From: an uncultured Lachnospiraceae bacterium
GTDB lineage: Bacteria > Bacillota > Clostridia > Lachnospirales > Lachnospiraceae
Assembly: GCA_902797025.1 (NCBI GenBank)
Contig: CADBRN010000003.1
Coordinates: 1 to 33,074, forward strand
DNA: 33,074 bases
Reading direction: 5' to 3'
The first letter of the stretch is position 1; every line of letters starts with the position of its first letter. Positions 23,060-31,735 of this stretch are shown here, in pieces. The notes below the pieces were generated by a model. That model had not been told where the DNA came from and searched no databases. It saw only the letters and a program-made list of their open reading frames with translations. The position numbers were made by a program, and so were the translations under genes.

Positions 23060-23542
23060 ATGGTCCTGCACGGAGTTAAGGCAAACAAAGATGATGGGAG
23101 AACACCGGCAGAGCGGTTCCTGCAAAGACTCAGAAGCCGGAAGGAACATCTTCTGAAGGCGTTGAGATGGAAGCGAAGCCGGGAAATGGGGCTTTCTCAC
23201 AAAGACGTCACCGCGATGATTCCGCGGTACCTTTCGGATGATCTTTCAGACCGGGAGCTGATCGCGTTTCTCAAGCACATCAACAGCTGCAGGGAGTGCT
23301 ATGAAGAACTCGAGACGATGTTCATGGTCGATCGTACGATCCATTATCTCGATGACGGACAGGACGGTTCTTTTGATCTGACGCCTGAGCTGATCCGGGA
23401 TATGGAGCGAAAGCTTCACCGCGTCCGGGTCAACAGAATGCTGGTGAAATTCCGCGTGTCTGCGGCTTTGTCTGCTGTTTTCCTTTTTTCGATGGCCGTG
23501 CTGGATTTCTTCGGTATTTTCCCGATCTCCCGCTTTCTGTAA
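23060..23542 (+). CDS. Zinc-finger (zf-HC2-like) single-pass membrane protein
   Basis: 160 residues. After a basic N-terminal stretch, residues 50-90 read DVTAMIPRYLSDDLSDRELI, then FLKHINSCRECYEELETM. The H-x3-C-x2-C pattern and its setting are those of putative zinc-finger (zf-HC2) domains, typical of anti-sigma factors. A single hydrophobic helix near the C terminus (SAALSAVFLFSMAVLDFFGI) would anchor it in the membrane with the zinc finger inside. No ECF sigma gene is next to it, so calling it an anti-sigma factor would be a guess. ATG 23060 is chosen because GAGGTGA lies just upstream; a GTG at 23051 is in the same frame. It sits between the helicase gene (18 nt away) and polA. Confidence 0.6.
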   Translation: MVLHGVKANKDDGRTPAERFLQRLRSRKEHLLKALRWKRSREMGLSHKDVTAMIPRYLSDDLSDRELIAFLKHINSCRECYEELETMFMVDRTIHYLDDGQDGSFDLTPELIRDMERKLHRVRVNRMLVKFRVSAALSAVFLFSMAVLDFFGIFPISRFL

Positions 23543-23593
23543 TCTGCCATCTGCGGTTATCTGCTCCAAACGTACTGATAAGGATGAATTATT

Positions 23594-26227
23594 ATGCGCG
23601 AAAAACTTTTGCTGATTGACGGACATAGTATGCTGAACCGCGCGTTTTACGGCATTCCCCTTCTGACCAATTCCGAGGGGCTGCACACGAACGCGGTCTA
23701 TGGATTTCTGAATATCATGCTGAAGGTCTGTGAAGAGGAGAAGCCACAGTATCTGACTGTGGCTTTTGATGTTCATGCTCCCACCTTCCGCCACAAAAAA
23801 TTTGAAGAATATAAGGGAACAAGAAAGGCGATGCCGGATGAGCTGCGCGAGCAGGTTCCGCTGATCAAGCAGGTACTCACCGCGATGAAAATTCCGATCG
23901 TCGAATGCGAAGGATATGAAGCGGATGATGTTCTCGGCACGCTTTCGCGGGAGGGGGAAGCGGCAGGCCTGTCTGTGACGATTCTGACGGGAGACCGGGA
24001 TCTTCTTCAGCTTGCGACCGATACGATCAAAATCCGTATTCCGAAGACATCAAAGGGTAAAACCGAGGTCTTCGATTACTATGCGGAGGATGTGAAACGC
24101 GAGTATCAGGTGACACCGTCCGAATTTATCGACGTCAAGGCGCTGATGGGTGATTCCTCAGACAATATTCCCGGAATCCCGGGAGTCGGAGTCAAGACAG
24201 CGACGAATCTTATCGTAACGTATCATTCCATCGAGTCCGCACACGATCATATCGACGAGATCAAACCGAAGAAGGCGATGGAATCACTCAGAGATCACTA
24301 TGATCAGGCGGTTCTTTCGAAAGATCTGGCGACGATCCGTCTGGATGCGCCTGTCACATTTGATCAGAAGCAGGCGGTGATCGGAAATCTTTACACCCCG
24401 GAAGCTTATGATCTGTTTAAAGAGCTGGATTTCAGAAATCTGCTCGGCGGTTTCTCCGATGCGGACAAAAAGCAGCAGGAGTACCCCCGGCCTCTGATCG
24501 TGCCGGAATATGAGCGGGACCGTGTCCTGAAGGCAGCGCTTTCTGCGGAACGGACAGGACTTGCCGCACTCGTCGGCCGGGAGTGGTCGCTTCTCGGAAT
24601 CGGTGTCTGCACCGGACCTGACACGGTGTACTTTTTGCCGTCGGAGGGCCGGGAAGACCGCTCATTGAAAGAAATAACCGGACGGATCCTGACGGATGCG
24701 GAGCAGCCGGCCGTCTTCGATTTGAAGGAAATCCTGAATGCCGTTCCGGCACCGGAGAGAAGCAGCATCATTGACGTCCGCATCGGCGCGTATCTCCTCG
24801 AACCGCTTCGTTCGGATTACCCCTGCGATGTGATCGCGTCAGAGTACGGAAAGGTGTTGATTCCGTCCGCCACGGAGCTTTTTGACGGCAGGAAAACACC
24901 GGATCCGGAGAAGATGACAAAGGAAGTGGCTGCAGAGTATATCGGCTGTGCAGCGTACGCGGCGTACGTGAGCGCGGAGCCGATTCTGGCGAAGCTGGAT
25001 GAGACCGGTATGCGGAGGCTCTTCGATGAAATCGAGATGCCGCTTGTCTATACGCTCTCTGTGATGGAACGGAACGGAATGCACGTCGAGAAGGAGGCGC
25101 TCGAAGCGTACGGGCAGGAACTCGGAAATCAGATCCGTGTTCTTGAAGAAAAAATATATGAAGGGGCCGGCAGGCATTTTAACATCAACTCCCCGAAACA
25201 GCTCGGCGAGATTCTCTTTGAAGACATGAAGCTGCCGGGAGGAAAGAAAACAAAAACCGGCTATTCGACGGCTGCCGGTGTTCTTGAAAAGCTTGCCCCG
25301 GCCGTGCCGTTCGTTCAGGATGTGCTGACCTACCGGCAGCTCGCGAAGCTGAAATCAACGTATGCGGACGCGCTTCCCGGATACATCCGCAAAGACGGAA
25401 GAATTCATTCCAATTTCAACCAGACGATTACGGCGACAGGAAGAATCTCGAGTAATGAGCCGAATCTCCAGAATATTCCGGTCCGCATGGAACTCGGACG
25501 CCGGATCCGGCGCGTTTTTGTGCCCGAGGATGGCTGTGTCTATATCGACGCAGACTATTCTCAGATTGAACTTCGTGTACTCGCCTCCATGTCGGGAGAT
25601 GAGAAGCTGATCGAGGCGTACCGCCAGGCGAGTGATATTCACAGACTGACGGCGTCACAGGTGTTCCATGTGCCGTTTGATCAGGTCACCCCGCTCCAGA
25701 GACGAAATGCGAAAGCTGTAAATTTCGGGATCGTATACGGAATCAGTTCCTTCGGTCTGAGTCAGGATCTTTCGATCAGCCGGAAGGAAGCGGCGGATTA
25801 TATCGAAAATTATTTCAAGACCTACCCGAAAATCAAGTCGTTTCTTGAAGGACTCGTCACATCGGCAAAGGAAAAAGGTTATGCGGAAACGCTGTACGGC
25901 AGAAGACGGCCGGTCCCGGAACTCGCAGAGAGTAATTTTATGCGGCGGCAGTTCGGCGAACGTGTCGCGATGAATTCTCCGATACAGGGTACGGCGGCAG
26001 ATATCATCAAGATTGCGATGAACCGCGTCAGAAGGCGGCTTGAAGCGGAAGGATGCCGTGCAAAACTGATTCTTCAGGTTCACGATGAGCTTCTGATCGA
26101 ATCTCCCCTGGAGGAAGCGGATCATGTATCCGCCCTTCTGCGGGATGAGATGGAGCACGCGGCGCAGCTTTCCGTCGACCTTGAGGTCGACCTGCACGAG
26201 GGGAAATCGTGGTACGATGCAAAATAA
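23594..26227 (+). CDS. polA: DNA polymerase I
   Basis: Repair and Okazaki-fragment polymerase, 877 residues. The N-terminal 5' nuclease domain (about 1-290) has LLIDGHSMLNRAFYGIP, CEGYEADDVLGTL, TGDRDLLQL and GDSSDNIPGIPGVG. The middle 3'-5' exonuclease-like domain (about 310-465) lacks the DxE and other acidic residues, so proofreading is probably absent, as in Bacillus and Taq enzymes. The polymerase domain has TGRISSNEPNLQNIPVR, DADYSQIELRVLASMSGD (motif A), RRNAKAVNFGIVYGIS (motif B) and QVHDELLIE (motif C). AAGGATG precedes the ATG. It is followed by coaE after a 66-nt gap with a hairpin; polA-coaE is a common Firmicute pairing. Confidence 0.97.
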   Translation: MREKLLLIDGHSMLNRAFYGIPLLTNSEGLHTNAVYGFLNIMLKVCEEEKPQYLTVAFDVHAPTFRHKKFEEYKGTRKAMPDELREQVPLIKQVLTAMKIPIVECEGYEADDVLGTLSREGEAAGLSVTILTGDRDLLQLATDTIKIRIPKTSKGKTEVFDYYAEDVKREYQVTPSEFIDVKALMGDSSDNIPGIPGVGVKTATNLIVTYHSIESAHDHIDEIKPKKAMESLRDHYDQAVLSKDLATIRLDAPVTFDQKQAVIGNLYTPEAYDLFKELDFRNLLGGFSDADKKQQEYPRPLIVPEYERDRVLKAALSAERTGLAALVGREWSLLGIGVCTGPDTVYFLPSEGREDRSLKEITGRILTDAEQPAVFDLKEILNAVPAPERSSIIDVRIGAYLLEPLRSDYPCDVIASEYGKVLIPSATELFDGRKTPDPEKMTKEVAAEYIGCAAYAAYVSAEPILAKLDETGMRRLFDEIEMPLVYTLSVMERNGMHVEKEALEAYGQELGNQIRVLEEKIYEGAGRHFNINSPKQLGEILFEDMKLPGGKKTKTGYSTAAGVLEKLAPAVPFVQDVLTYRQLAKLKSTYADALPGYIRKDGRIHSNFNQTITATGRISSNEPNLQNIPVRMELGRRIRRVFVPEDGCVYIDADYSQIELRVLASMSGDEKLIEAYRQASDIHRLTASQVFHVPFDQVTPLQRRNAKAVNFGIVYGISSFGLSQDLSISRKEAADYIENYFKTYPKIKSFLEGLVTSAKEKGYAETLYGRRRPVPELAESNFMRRQFGERVAMNSPIQGTAADIIKIAMNRVRRRLEAEGCRAKLILQVHDELLIESPLEEADHVSALLRDEMEHAAQLSVDLEVDLHEGKSWYDAK

Positions 26228-26236
26228 GACGGGACA

Positions 26237-26255
26237 GGCGGATTTTTGTTCCGCC
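26237..26255 (+). other. Hairpin between polA and coaE
   Basis: GGCGGA (26237-26242) and TCCGCC (26250-26255) form a perfect 6-bp stem around TTTTTGT. No U-run follows, so it looks more like an mRNA-processing or stability element than a terminator. Confidence 0.35.
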
Positions 26256-26293
26256 CGGTCAGACGGACGGATATGGATCACAGGAGGCCGGTC

Positions 26294-26890
26294 ATGAGGA
26301 AAATAGGGATTACTGGCGGTGTTGGCTGTGGAAAAAGTGAAGTCATGGAATATATCTCCGCACATTATGATGCGGTGACGATCCGCGCGGATGAAGTCGG
26401 AAGAAAGCTGATGGAGCCTGACGGCGCCTGCTTTGATCCGGTCGTGGCGCTGTTCGGGACGCGGATCCTCAGGGCGGACGGTACGATGGACCGTGCAAAA
26501 ATCGCGGAAGAAGTCTTCGCAGACAGCGACAGGAGAGAAGCGCTGAATCATATCATCCATCCGGCGGTCCGGAATTATATCACAGACGCCATGGATCTGG
26601 CGCGGCAGGCCGGACACAAATGGTTCTTCCTCGAGGCGGCACTGCTGATCGAAGAGGATTATGGTGCCATTCTCGATGAATTGTGGTATATTTATGCGGA
26701 GGAAACGGTTCGAAGGCGCCGCCTTGCAGCCAGCCGCGGGTATTCAGAAGAAACGATCGATTCTATCATGAGAAATCAGCTCTCCGAAGAGGCATTCCGC
26801 GACGCGTGCGGTTTTGTGATCGACAACAGCGGAGATTTCAGCGAAACAGCCGCGGCGATTGACCGGAAAATGAGGAAAAACAAGAGATGA
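26294..26890 (+). CDS. coaE: Dephospho-CoA kinase
   Basis: Last step of CoA synthesis: phosphorylates the 3'-hydroxyl of dephospho-CoA with ATP. The 198 residues match the family. The P-loop is GITGGVGCGKSEV. IRADEVGRKLMEPDGACFDP and LNHIIHPAVR are substrate-binding segments, and RRRRLAASRGYSEETIDSIM is the lid region. I chose ATG 26294 because AGGAGG (26282-26287) lies 6 nt upstream; a longer reading from 26246 has no such support. The stop overlaps the next start by 4 nt (ATGA). CoA is also the donor for the phosphopantetheinyl transferase encoded at 6895 and a substrate of Pta at 30711. Confidence 0.95.
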   Translation: MRKIGITGGVGCGKSEVMEYISAHYDAVTIRADEVGRKLMEPDGACFDPVVALFGTRILRADGTMDRAKIAEEVFADSDRREALNHIIHPAVRNYITDAMDLARQAGHKWFFLEAALLIEEDYGAILDELWYIYAEETVRRRRLAASRGYSEETIDSIMRNQLSEEAFRDACGFVIDNSGDFSETAAAIDRKMRKNKR

Positions 26891-27684
26891 GAGTCTGCAG
26901 TATTGCCAGCGGCAGCAGCGGAAATTGCATATTTGCCGGGAGTGAGCACACAAGTGTTCTGTTCGATGCCGGGATCAGCGGGAAGAAAACCGAAGCGGGT
27001 CTCAACGCGATCGGCATGACGGGATCAGATCTGGACGCGATTTTCATCACCCACGAGCATTCGGATCATATCCGCGGACTCGGCGTCCTCGCGCGGAAGT
27101 TCCATGTACCGGTTTATTCGACGGAAAAGACACGGGACGCGATCCTTACCGGAGGGAACGTCGGAAAGATTCCCGGGGAACTGTTCCGGACCGTGGAAGC
27201 GGATGCGGTCACAAAAATCGGAGATCTGGATATTCTTCCGTTTCATATTTCCCACGACGCAGCGGATCCTGTCGGATACCGCATCGCCTGCGGAAGGAAG
27301 AACGCAGCGATTGCGACGGACATGGGAATGTATGATGATTATACGATCTCGCATCTTCAAAACCTCGATGTTCTGTTCATCGAGGCAAATCATGATGTTC
27401 GAATGCTTGAAGCGGGCCGTTACCCGTATCCGCTGAAGCGAAGGATTCTGAGCGAGCGGGGACATCTTTCAAATGAAGATTCCGGAAGACTGCTCGGAGA
27501 AATTCTCCACGATCACATGAAACACATTTTTCTCTCGCACCTGTCGAAAGAAAACAACTATCCGGCACTCGCATTTGAGACGGTCAGCGCCGAGGTGACG
27601 ATGGGCGATAACCCGTACCGGGCCGCGGACTTTCCGATCACAGTCGCGAAGCGCGACGAAGTCAGCGACGAGATTACCTTCTGA
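26887..27684 (+). CDS. MBL-fold metallo-hydrolase, WalJ/YycJ type
   Basis: 265 residues of the metallo-beta-lactamase fold. The start MRVCSIASGSSGNCIFAGS is typical of YycJ/WalJ. The metal motif is THEHSDHIRGL (HxHxDH); downstream ligand candidates are SHDAADPVGY, ATDMGMYDD, SERGHLSNEDSG and FLSHLSKENN. In low-GC Gram-positives WalJ is linked to the WalRK regulon and has been proposed to act as a 5'-3' exonuclease in mismatch repair. Its position after polA here, without walRK, fits a DNA repair role, but that is inference. Its start overlaps coaE by 4 nt, so the two are co-translated. Confidence 0.88.
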   Translation: MRVCSIASGSSGNCIFAGSEHTSVLFDAGISGKKTEAGLNAIGMTGSDLDAIFITHEHSDHIRGLGVLARKFHVPVYSTEKTRDAILTGGNVGKIPGELFRTVEADAVTKIGDLDILPFHISHDAADPVGYRIACGRKNAAIATDMGMYDDYTISHLQNLDVLFIEANHDVRMLEAGRYPYPLKRRILSERGHLSNEDSGRLLGEILHDHMKHIFLSHLSKENNYPALAFETVSAEVTMGDNPYRAADFPITVAKRDEVSDEITF

Positions 27685-27699
27685 CAGAAAGGATCAGAC

Positions 27700-27972
27700 A
27701 TGAAAAAGACAATTATTACCGTAACAGGACGCGACACGGTCGGCATCATTGCCCGCGTCTGCAATTATCTGGCTGAAGAGAACGTCAATATCGAGGATAT
27801 CTCGCAGACCATCCTGCAGGGTTATTTCCATATGATGATGATCGCCGATACGTCCGCCTCAAAAAAGGATGTGGGCGATCTGGCGGAGGATCTGGACCAG
27901 ATCGGGAAGGAGATCGGAGTCTCGATCCACTGCCAGCACGAAGATATTTTCGACATGATGCACAGGATCTGA
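27700..27972 (+). CDS. ACT domain-containing protein (UPF0237 family)
   Basis: 90 residues forming a single ACT domain: [40 protein letters not shown] and MMMIADTS. The DTVGIIA and NIEDISQ segments match GcvR/UPF0237-type small ACT proteins, which bind amino acids or other small ligands. AGAAAGGA precedes the ATG. It is paired with the UPF0210 gene 13 nt downstream, a partnership conserved in many Firmicutes, so the two probably act together. The ligand is unknown. Confidence 0.92.
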   Translation: MKKTIITVTGRDTVGIIARVCNYLAEENVNIEDISQTILQGYFHMMMIADTSASKKDVGDLAEDLDQIGKEIGVSIHCQHEDIFDMMHRI

Positions 27973-27985
27973 CAGGAGCGGCGCT

Positions 27986-29350
27986 ATGATCAACATTTTT
28001 GAAGTCAACGAAACGAATGAGATGATCGAACAGGAAAATCTGGATGTCCGGACGATCACCATGGGGATCAGCCTGCTCGATTGCATCGATTCGAATCTCG
28101 ATAAAATGAACCGGAAAATCTACGATAAAATCACGTCAACCGCGCGGAACCTGCTTCCGGTCGGACGTGAGATCGAGCGTGAGTACGGAATTCCGATCGT
28201 CAACAAGAGAATTTCGGTCACACCGATCGCACTGATCGGCGGCTCTGCCTGCAAGACGGTGGATGATTTCGTATCGATCGCGGATACGCTGGACCGGGCG
28301 GCGAAGAAGGTCGGGGTCAATTTTCTGGGTGGGTATTCCGCACTCGTTTCCAAAGGAATGACACCGGCGGATGAGCTTTTGATCCGTTCGATCCCGATGG
28401 CACTGGCAAAAACCGACCGGGTCTGCAGCTCGGTCAATCTCGGCTCGACGAAGACCGGCATCAATATGGACGCAGTGCGTCTCCTCGGCGAGACAGTGAA
28501 GAAGACGTCGGAACTCACGAAAGACGTTGACTGCATCGGATGCGCAAAGCTTGTCGTGTTCTGCAACGCACCGGATGACAATCCGTTTATGGCCGGGGCC
28601 TTCCACGGCGTCACAGAACCGGATGTCGTGATCAACGTCGGTGTTTCCGGTCCGGGCGTCGTAAAACACGCCCTCGAAAAAGTCCGCGGAGAAAGTTTCG
28701 AGGTTCTGTGCGAGACGATAAAAAAGACGGCGTTTAAGGTCACGCGCGTCGGACAGCTCGTAGCACAGGAAGCTTCACGGAGGCTGAATGTTCCCTTCGG
28801 TATCATCGACCTGTCGCTGGCACCGACACCGGCGGTCGGAGATTCGGTCGCGGATATTCTGGAGGAGATCGGTGTGGAGCATGCGGGAGCGCCGGGAACC
28901 ACAGCGGCGCTTGCTCTTCTGAACGATCAGGTGAAAAAGGGCGGTGTGATGGCGTCCTCCTACGTCGGAGGACTGTCCGGCGCGTTCATACCGGTCAGCG
29001 AGGATGCGGGGATGATCCGCGCGGCCCTCGCCGGAGCTCTGACGCTCGAAAAACTCGAAGCGATGACCTGCGTATGCTCGGTCGGTCTCGACATGATCGC
29101 GATTCCCGGCGACACGAGCGCCGCGACGATCTCCGGCATCATAGCGGATGAGATGGCACTGGGTATGGTGAACCAGAAGACCACGGCGGTCCGTCTGATT
29201 CCGGCGATCGGTAAAAAAGTCGGCGATTCGGTTGAATTCGGAGGACTTCTGGGCGGAGCTCCGGTCATGCCGGTGAATCCGTTTTCCTGTGAATCGTTTA
29301 TCGGCAGAACCGGAAGAATTCCTGCTCCGGTGCACAGTTTCAAGAACTGA
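27986..29350 (+). CDS. PFL-family / UPF0210 protein (DUF711)
   Basis: 454 residues of the UPF0210 (DUF711) family, whose fold is related to the pyruvate formate-lyase/glycyl radical barrel but without clear radical chemistry. Typical blocks are [76 protein letters not shown] and [20 protein letters not shown]. Near the end are [17 protein letters not shown] and [12 protein letters not shown]. No glycyl radical loop (RVxGY) is present. CAGGAG precedes the ATG. It follows the ACT gene by 13 nt. Biochemical role unknown. Confidence 0.93.
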   Translation: MINIFEVNETNEMIEQENLDVRTITMGISLLDCIDSNLDKMNRKIYDKITSTARNLLPVGREIEREYGIPIVNKRISVTPIALIGGSACKTVDDFVSIADTLDRAAKKVGVNFLGGYSALVSKGMTPADELLIRSIPMALAKTDRVCSSVNLGSTKTGINMDAVRLLGETVKKTSELTKDVDCIGCAKLVVFCNAPDDNPFMAGAFHGVTEPDVVINVGVSGPGVVKHALEKVRGESFEVLCETIKKTAFKVTRVGQLVAQEASRRLNVPFGIIDLSLAPTPAVGDSVADILEEIGVEHAGAPGTTAALALLNDQVKKGGVMASSYVGGLSGAFIPVSEDAGMIRAALAGALTLEKLEAMTCVCSVGLDMIAIPGDTSAATISGIIADEMALGMVNQKTTAVRLIPAIGKKVGDSVEFGGLLGGAPVMPVNPFSCESFIGRTGRIPAPVHSFKN

Positions 29351-29359
29351 CGGGATCCG

Positions 29360-30571
29360 ATGAAAACAGCAGCGGTAATAGCAGAATACAACCCGTTTCA
29401 CAAGGGTCATGAATATCAGCTCCGGAGAATCAGAGATGACTCCGGAGCAGATTTTATTCTGGTTATAATGAGCGGAGATTTCGTTCAGCGCGGGGCTCCC
29501 GCGGTGATCGATAAATATCAGCGGACGAAGTCGGCGCTTTTGGGCGGGGCGGATCTCGTGCTGGAGCTTCCCGCGGCCGCGGCGCTCGGCAGTGCAGGAG
29601 ATTTCGCGAAAACAGCGGTCGGGATTCTCGACGGTCTCGGTGTCGTCGATGAACTATGGTTCGGCAGTGAGACGGGGGATCTTGAACAGCTGCAGGCGGC
29701 GGCCGCTGTGATCGCAGGGGAGCCGGAGCCGTACGGCGCCGTCCTCAGAGAATCTCTGGCGAAGGGTTATTCTTATCCGGCCGCGCAGAGCCGCGCGGCA
29801 GAGGCAGTTCTGGAGAAAACCGGCAGTCGGGCGTTTTGCCCGGATTCGGTATTACGATCACCGAACGATCTGCTGGCGACCGCATATCTCGCATCGATGA
29901 TCCGGGCGGGGAGCCGGATCAGACCGCGGGTTCTGAAAAGGAGAGGGGGAGCGTATCACTCCCGGATCAGCTCCGAATCCGCCTGGTCTGCCGAATCAGT
30001 CCGCTCGGAGCTTTCCCGCGGCCGGTTCTCCCGGGCATTCCGTTCGCTTCCGGAATACTCCGGGATCCTTCTTCAGGAGGAAGCGGATCGAAACCGTCTT
30101 TTGTTTCCGGATGATTTCAGCGACATGGTCCTGTATAAAATCCGGACAGCAGACCCGGAGTCGATCGCCGGATGTGCCGGTGTCACCGATGATCTTGTAA
30201 ACCGGATGAAAAAAAACTGCTATTCCTGTCAGACCGTCTCTGCGTTTGCCGATGCGCTGAAGACAAAAAATCTGACACGGACAAGAATCGACCGCGCGCT
30301 TTTTTCCGTGCTTCTTGGCATCCGGAAGGGAGACGCGGGGATAGCGGCACAGGCCGATCGTGTGCGGGTGCTCGGTTTTCGCCCGGGTGCGGAAAGGCTG
30401 ATCGGAGAAGCAGCGCGCAGCGGCCGCACAGTGCCCGTGATCGGGGCGAAAAATATGCCGGAATGGTACGGGACGGATGTACTGGCCTCCAATCTCTGCG
30501 AGGCGTTCCGCTCGAAGAAGGGCGGAGCAAAATTTCACCATGAGTTCACGAAAAATGTGGTTAAATTGTAG
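29360..30571 (+). CDS. tmcAL: tRNA(Met) cytidine acetate ligase
   Basis: 403 residues. TmcAL makes N4-acetylcytidine at the wobble base of elongator tRNA-Met, activating acetate with ATP and needing no acetyl-CoA. The N-terminal nucleotidyltransferase core has AEYNPFHKGHEYQL, where HKGH is the HIGH-like ATP motif, then IMSGDFVQRGAPAVIDKYQR and GGADLVLELPAA. SPNDLLATAYL and LKRRGGAYHS are further family segments, and the helical C-terminal domain binds tRNA. It lies 9 nt after the UPF0210 gene and ends before a terminator at 30593. The acetate-forming pta-ackA pair follows directly. Confidence 0.92.
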   Translation: MKTAAVIAEYNPFHKGHEYQLRRIRDDSGADFILVIMSGDFVQRGAPAVIDKYQRTKSALLGGADLVLELPAAAALGSAGDFAKTAVGILDGLGVVDELWFGSETGDLEQLQAAAAVIAGEPEPYGAVLRESLAKGYSYPAAQSRAAEAVLEKTGSRAFCPDSVLRSPNDLLATAYLASMIRAGSRIRPRVLKRRGGAYHSRISSESAWSAESVRSELSRGRFSRAFRSLPEYSGILLQEEADRNRLLFPDDFSDMVLYKIRTADPESIAGCAGVTDDLVNRMKKNCYSCQTVSAFADALKTKNLTRTRIDRALFSVLLGIRKGDAGIAAQADRVRVLGFRPGAERLIGEAARSGRTVPVIGAKNMPEWYGTDVLASNLCEAFRSKKGGAKFHHEFTKNVVKL

Positions 30572-30592
30572 AATTTTCATCAGAAATTGTAT

Positions 30593-30623
30593 CAGATGAG
30601 AAGCAAATCTTGTCTGTTTTTTT
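30593..30623 (+). terminator. Terminator after tmcAL, overlapping the pta promoter
   Basis: CAGATGAGA (30593-30601) pairs with TCTTGTCTG (30608-30616), with two G-U pairs, around loop AGCAAA. TTTTTTT follows at 30617-30623. The 3' arm contains the -35 hexamer of the pta promoter. Confidence 0.72.
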
Positions 30624-30638
30624 CAAACGTATTATACT
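30610..30638 (+). promoter_or_regulatory. Promoter of pta
   Basis: TTGTCT (30610-30615), a 17-nt spacer that includes the T7 run, and TATACT (30633-30638). The leader to the pta start is about 65 nt and begins with the inverted repeat AACAAT-G-ATTGTT (30640-30652). Confidence 0.72.
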
Positions 30639-30710
30639 AAACAATGATTGTTAATGATGGTGTTGTTGGTATATTCCACAAAAAATGAGTTGTTGATAAG
30701 GAGAAACGCT

Positions 30711-31697
30711 ATGGCATATGGATTCGGTGCAATGATTGACCAGCTGAAAAAAAATCCGAAGAAGATTGTCTTCACAGAAGGTACGGATGAGAGAATTCTG
30801 GAGGCGAGCTCCCGTCTTCTCGCGAGTAATTTCCTTCAGCCGATCCTGGTAGGAAATCCGGATGAGGTTATGGATGCGGCTGAAAAAGCGGGTTACAACG
30901 TCCGCGGCGCGAGAATCATCGATCCGAAGAGCTACGAGAGATTCGACGAAATGGTTGAATTATTCTGTGAGCTTCGCAAGAAAAAAGGCGTGACGCCGGA
31001 GCAGGCAAGGGGCATCCTTTCCTCCGCAAACTATTTCGGAACAATGCTGGTTAAAATGGGTGAGGCGGACGCGCTTCTGGGAGGAGCGACGTATTCGACC
31101 GCTGACACCGTCCGTCCGGCGCTTCAGGTAATTAAGACCAAACCCGGAAATAACATCGTATCCTCCTGCTTTATCCTTGTACGTCCGTCTGCGAGCGGTG
31201 AAAATGAAGTTCTCGCCATGGGCGACTGCGCGATCAACATTCATCCGACCGAGGACGACCTTGTGGAGATCGCAGGTGAAACGGCTGAATGCGCGAAAGT
31301 CTTCGGCATCGACCCGAAGGTCGCGTTCCTGAGTTATTCGACCGTCGGCTCCGGAAAAGGAGAGGACGTGGACAAGATGCGCAATGCTACAGCAAAGGCG
31401 AAGGAAAAATATCCGGATCTTCCGATCGTCGGCGAGATCCAGTTCGATGCAGCTGTTTCTCCGCGTGTCGCCAAGACGAAACATCTTCCGACTGATGTCG
31501 CGGGACATTGCAACACCTTTATCTTCCCGGATATCAACGCCGGAAACTGCGGATACAAGATTGCCCAGCGCCTCGGAGGATTTGACGCTTACGGCCCGAT
31601 CCTTCTCGGACTGAATGCGCCGATCAACGATCTTTCCAGAGGATGCAACGGTCAGGAAGTTTACTCGATGGCAATTATTACGGCGGCACTGGCATAA
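30711..31697 (+). CDS. pta: Phosphate acetyltransferase
   Basis: Converts acetyl-CoA plus phosphate to acetyl phosphate and CoA, the first step of ATP-yielding acetate formation. The 328 residues match the short single-domain Pta of Firmicutes. Signature blocks are IVFTEGTDERILEASSRLLA, GTMLVKMGEADALLGGATYS, TADTVRPALQVIKTKPGNNI, VAFLSYSTVGSGKGEDVDKM and IVGEIQFDAAVSPRVA. Near the end, NTFIFPDINAGNCGYKIAQR is followed by LNAPINDLSRGCN. I chose ATG 30711 because AAGGAG (30698-30703) lies 7 nt upstream; an upstream in-frame start at 30648 would add 21 residues and lies inside the leader. It is followed by ackA after 38 nt, probably in one transcript. Confidence 0.96.
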   Translation: MAYGFGAMIDQLKKNPKKIVFTEGTDERILEASSRLLASNFLQPILVGNPDEVMDAAEKAGYNVRGARIIDPKSYERFDEMVELFCELRKKKGVTPEQARGILSSANYFGTMLVKMGEADALLGGATYSTADTVRPALQVIKTKPGNNIVSSCFILVRPSASGENEVLAMGDCAINIHPTEDDLVEIAGETAECAKVFGIDPKVAFLSYSTVGSGKGEDVDKMRNATAKAKEKYPDLPIVGEIQFDAAVSPRVAKTKHLPTDVAGHCNTFIFPDINAGNCGYKIAQRLGGFDAYGPILLGLNAPINDLSRGCNGQEVYSMAIITAALA

Positions 31698-31735
31698 GTC
31701 CCCGCGTCCGGAAGTAAGAATTAAGGAGATACACG

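Noticed and set aside
30640-30652. AACAAT-G-ATTGTT as a Rex redox operator upstream of pta
   Set aside because: It contains TTGTTAA-like half-sites, but in the wrong relative orientation and spacing for a Rex site, so it was kept only as a note under the promoter.
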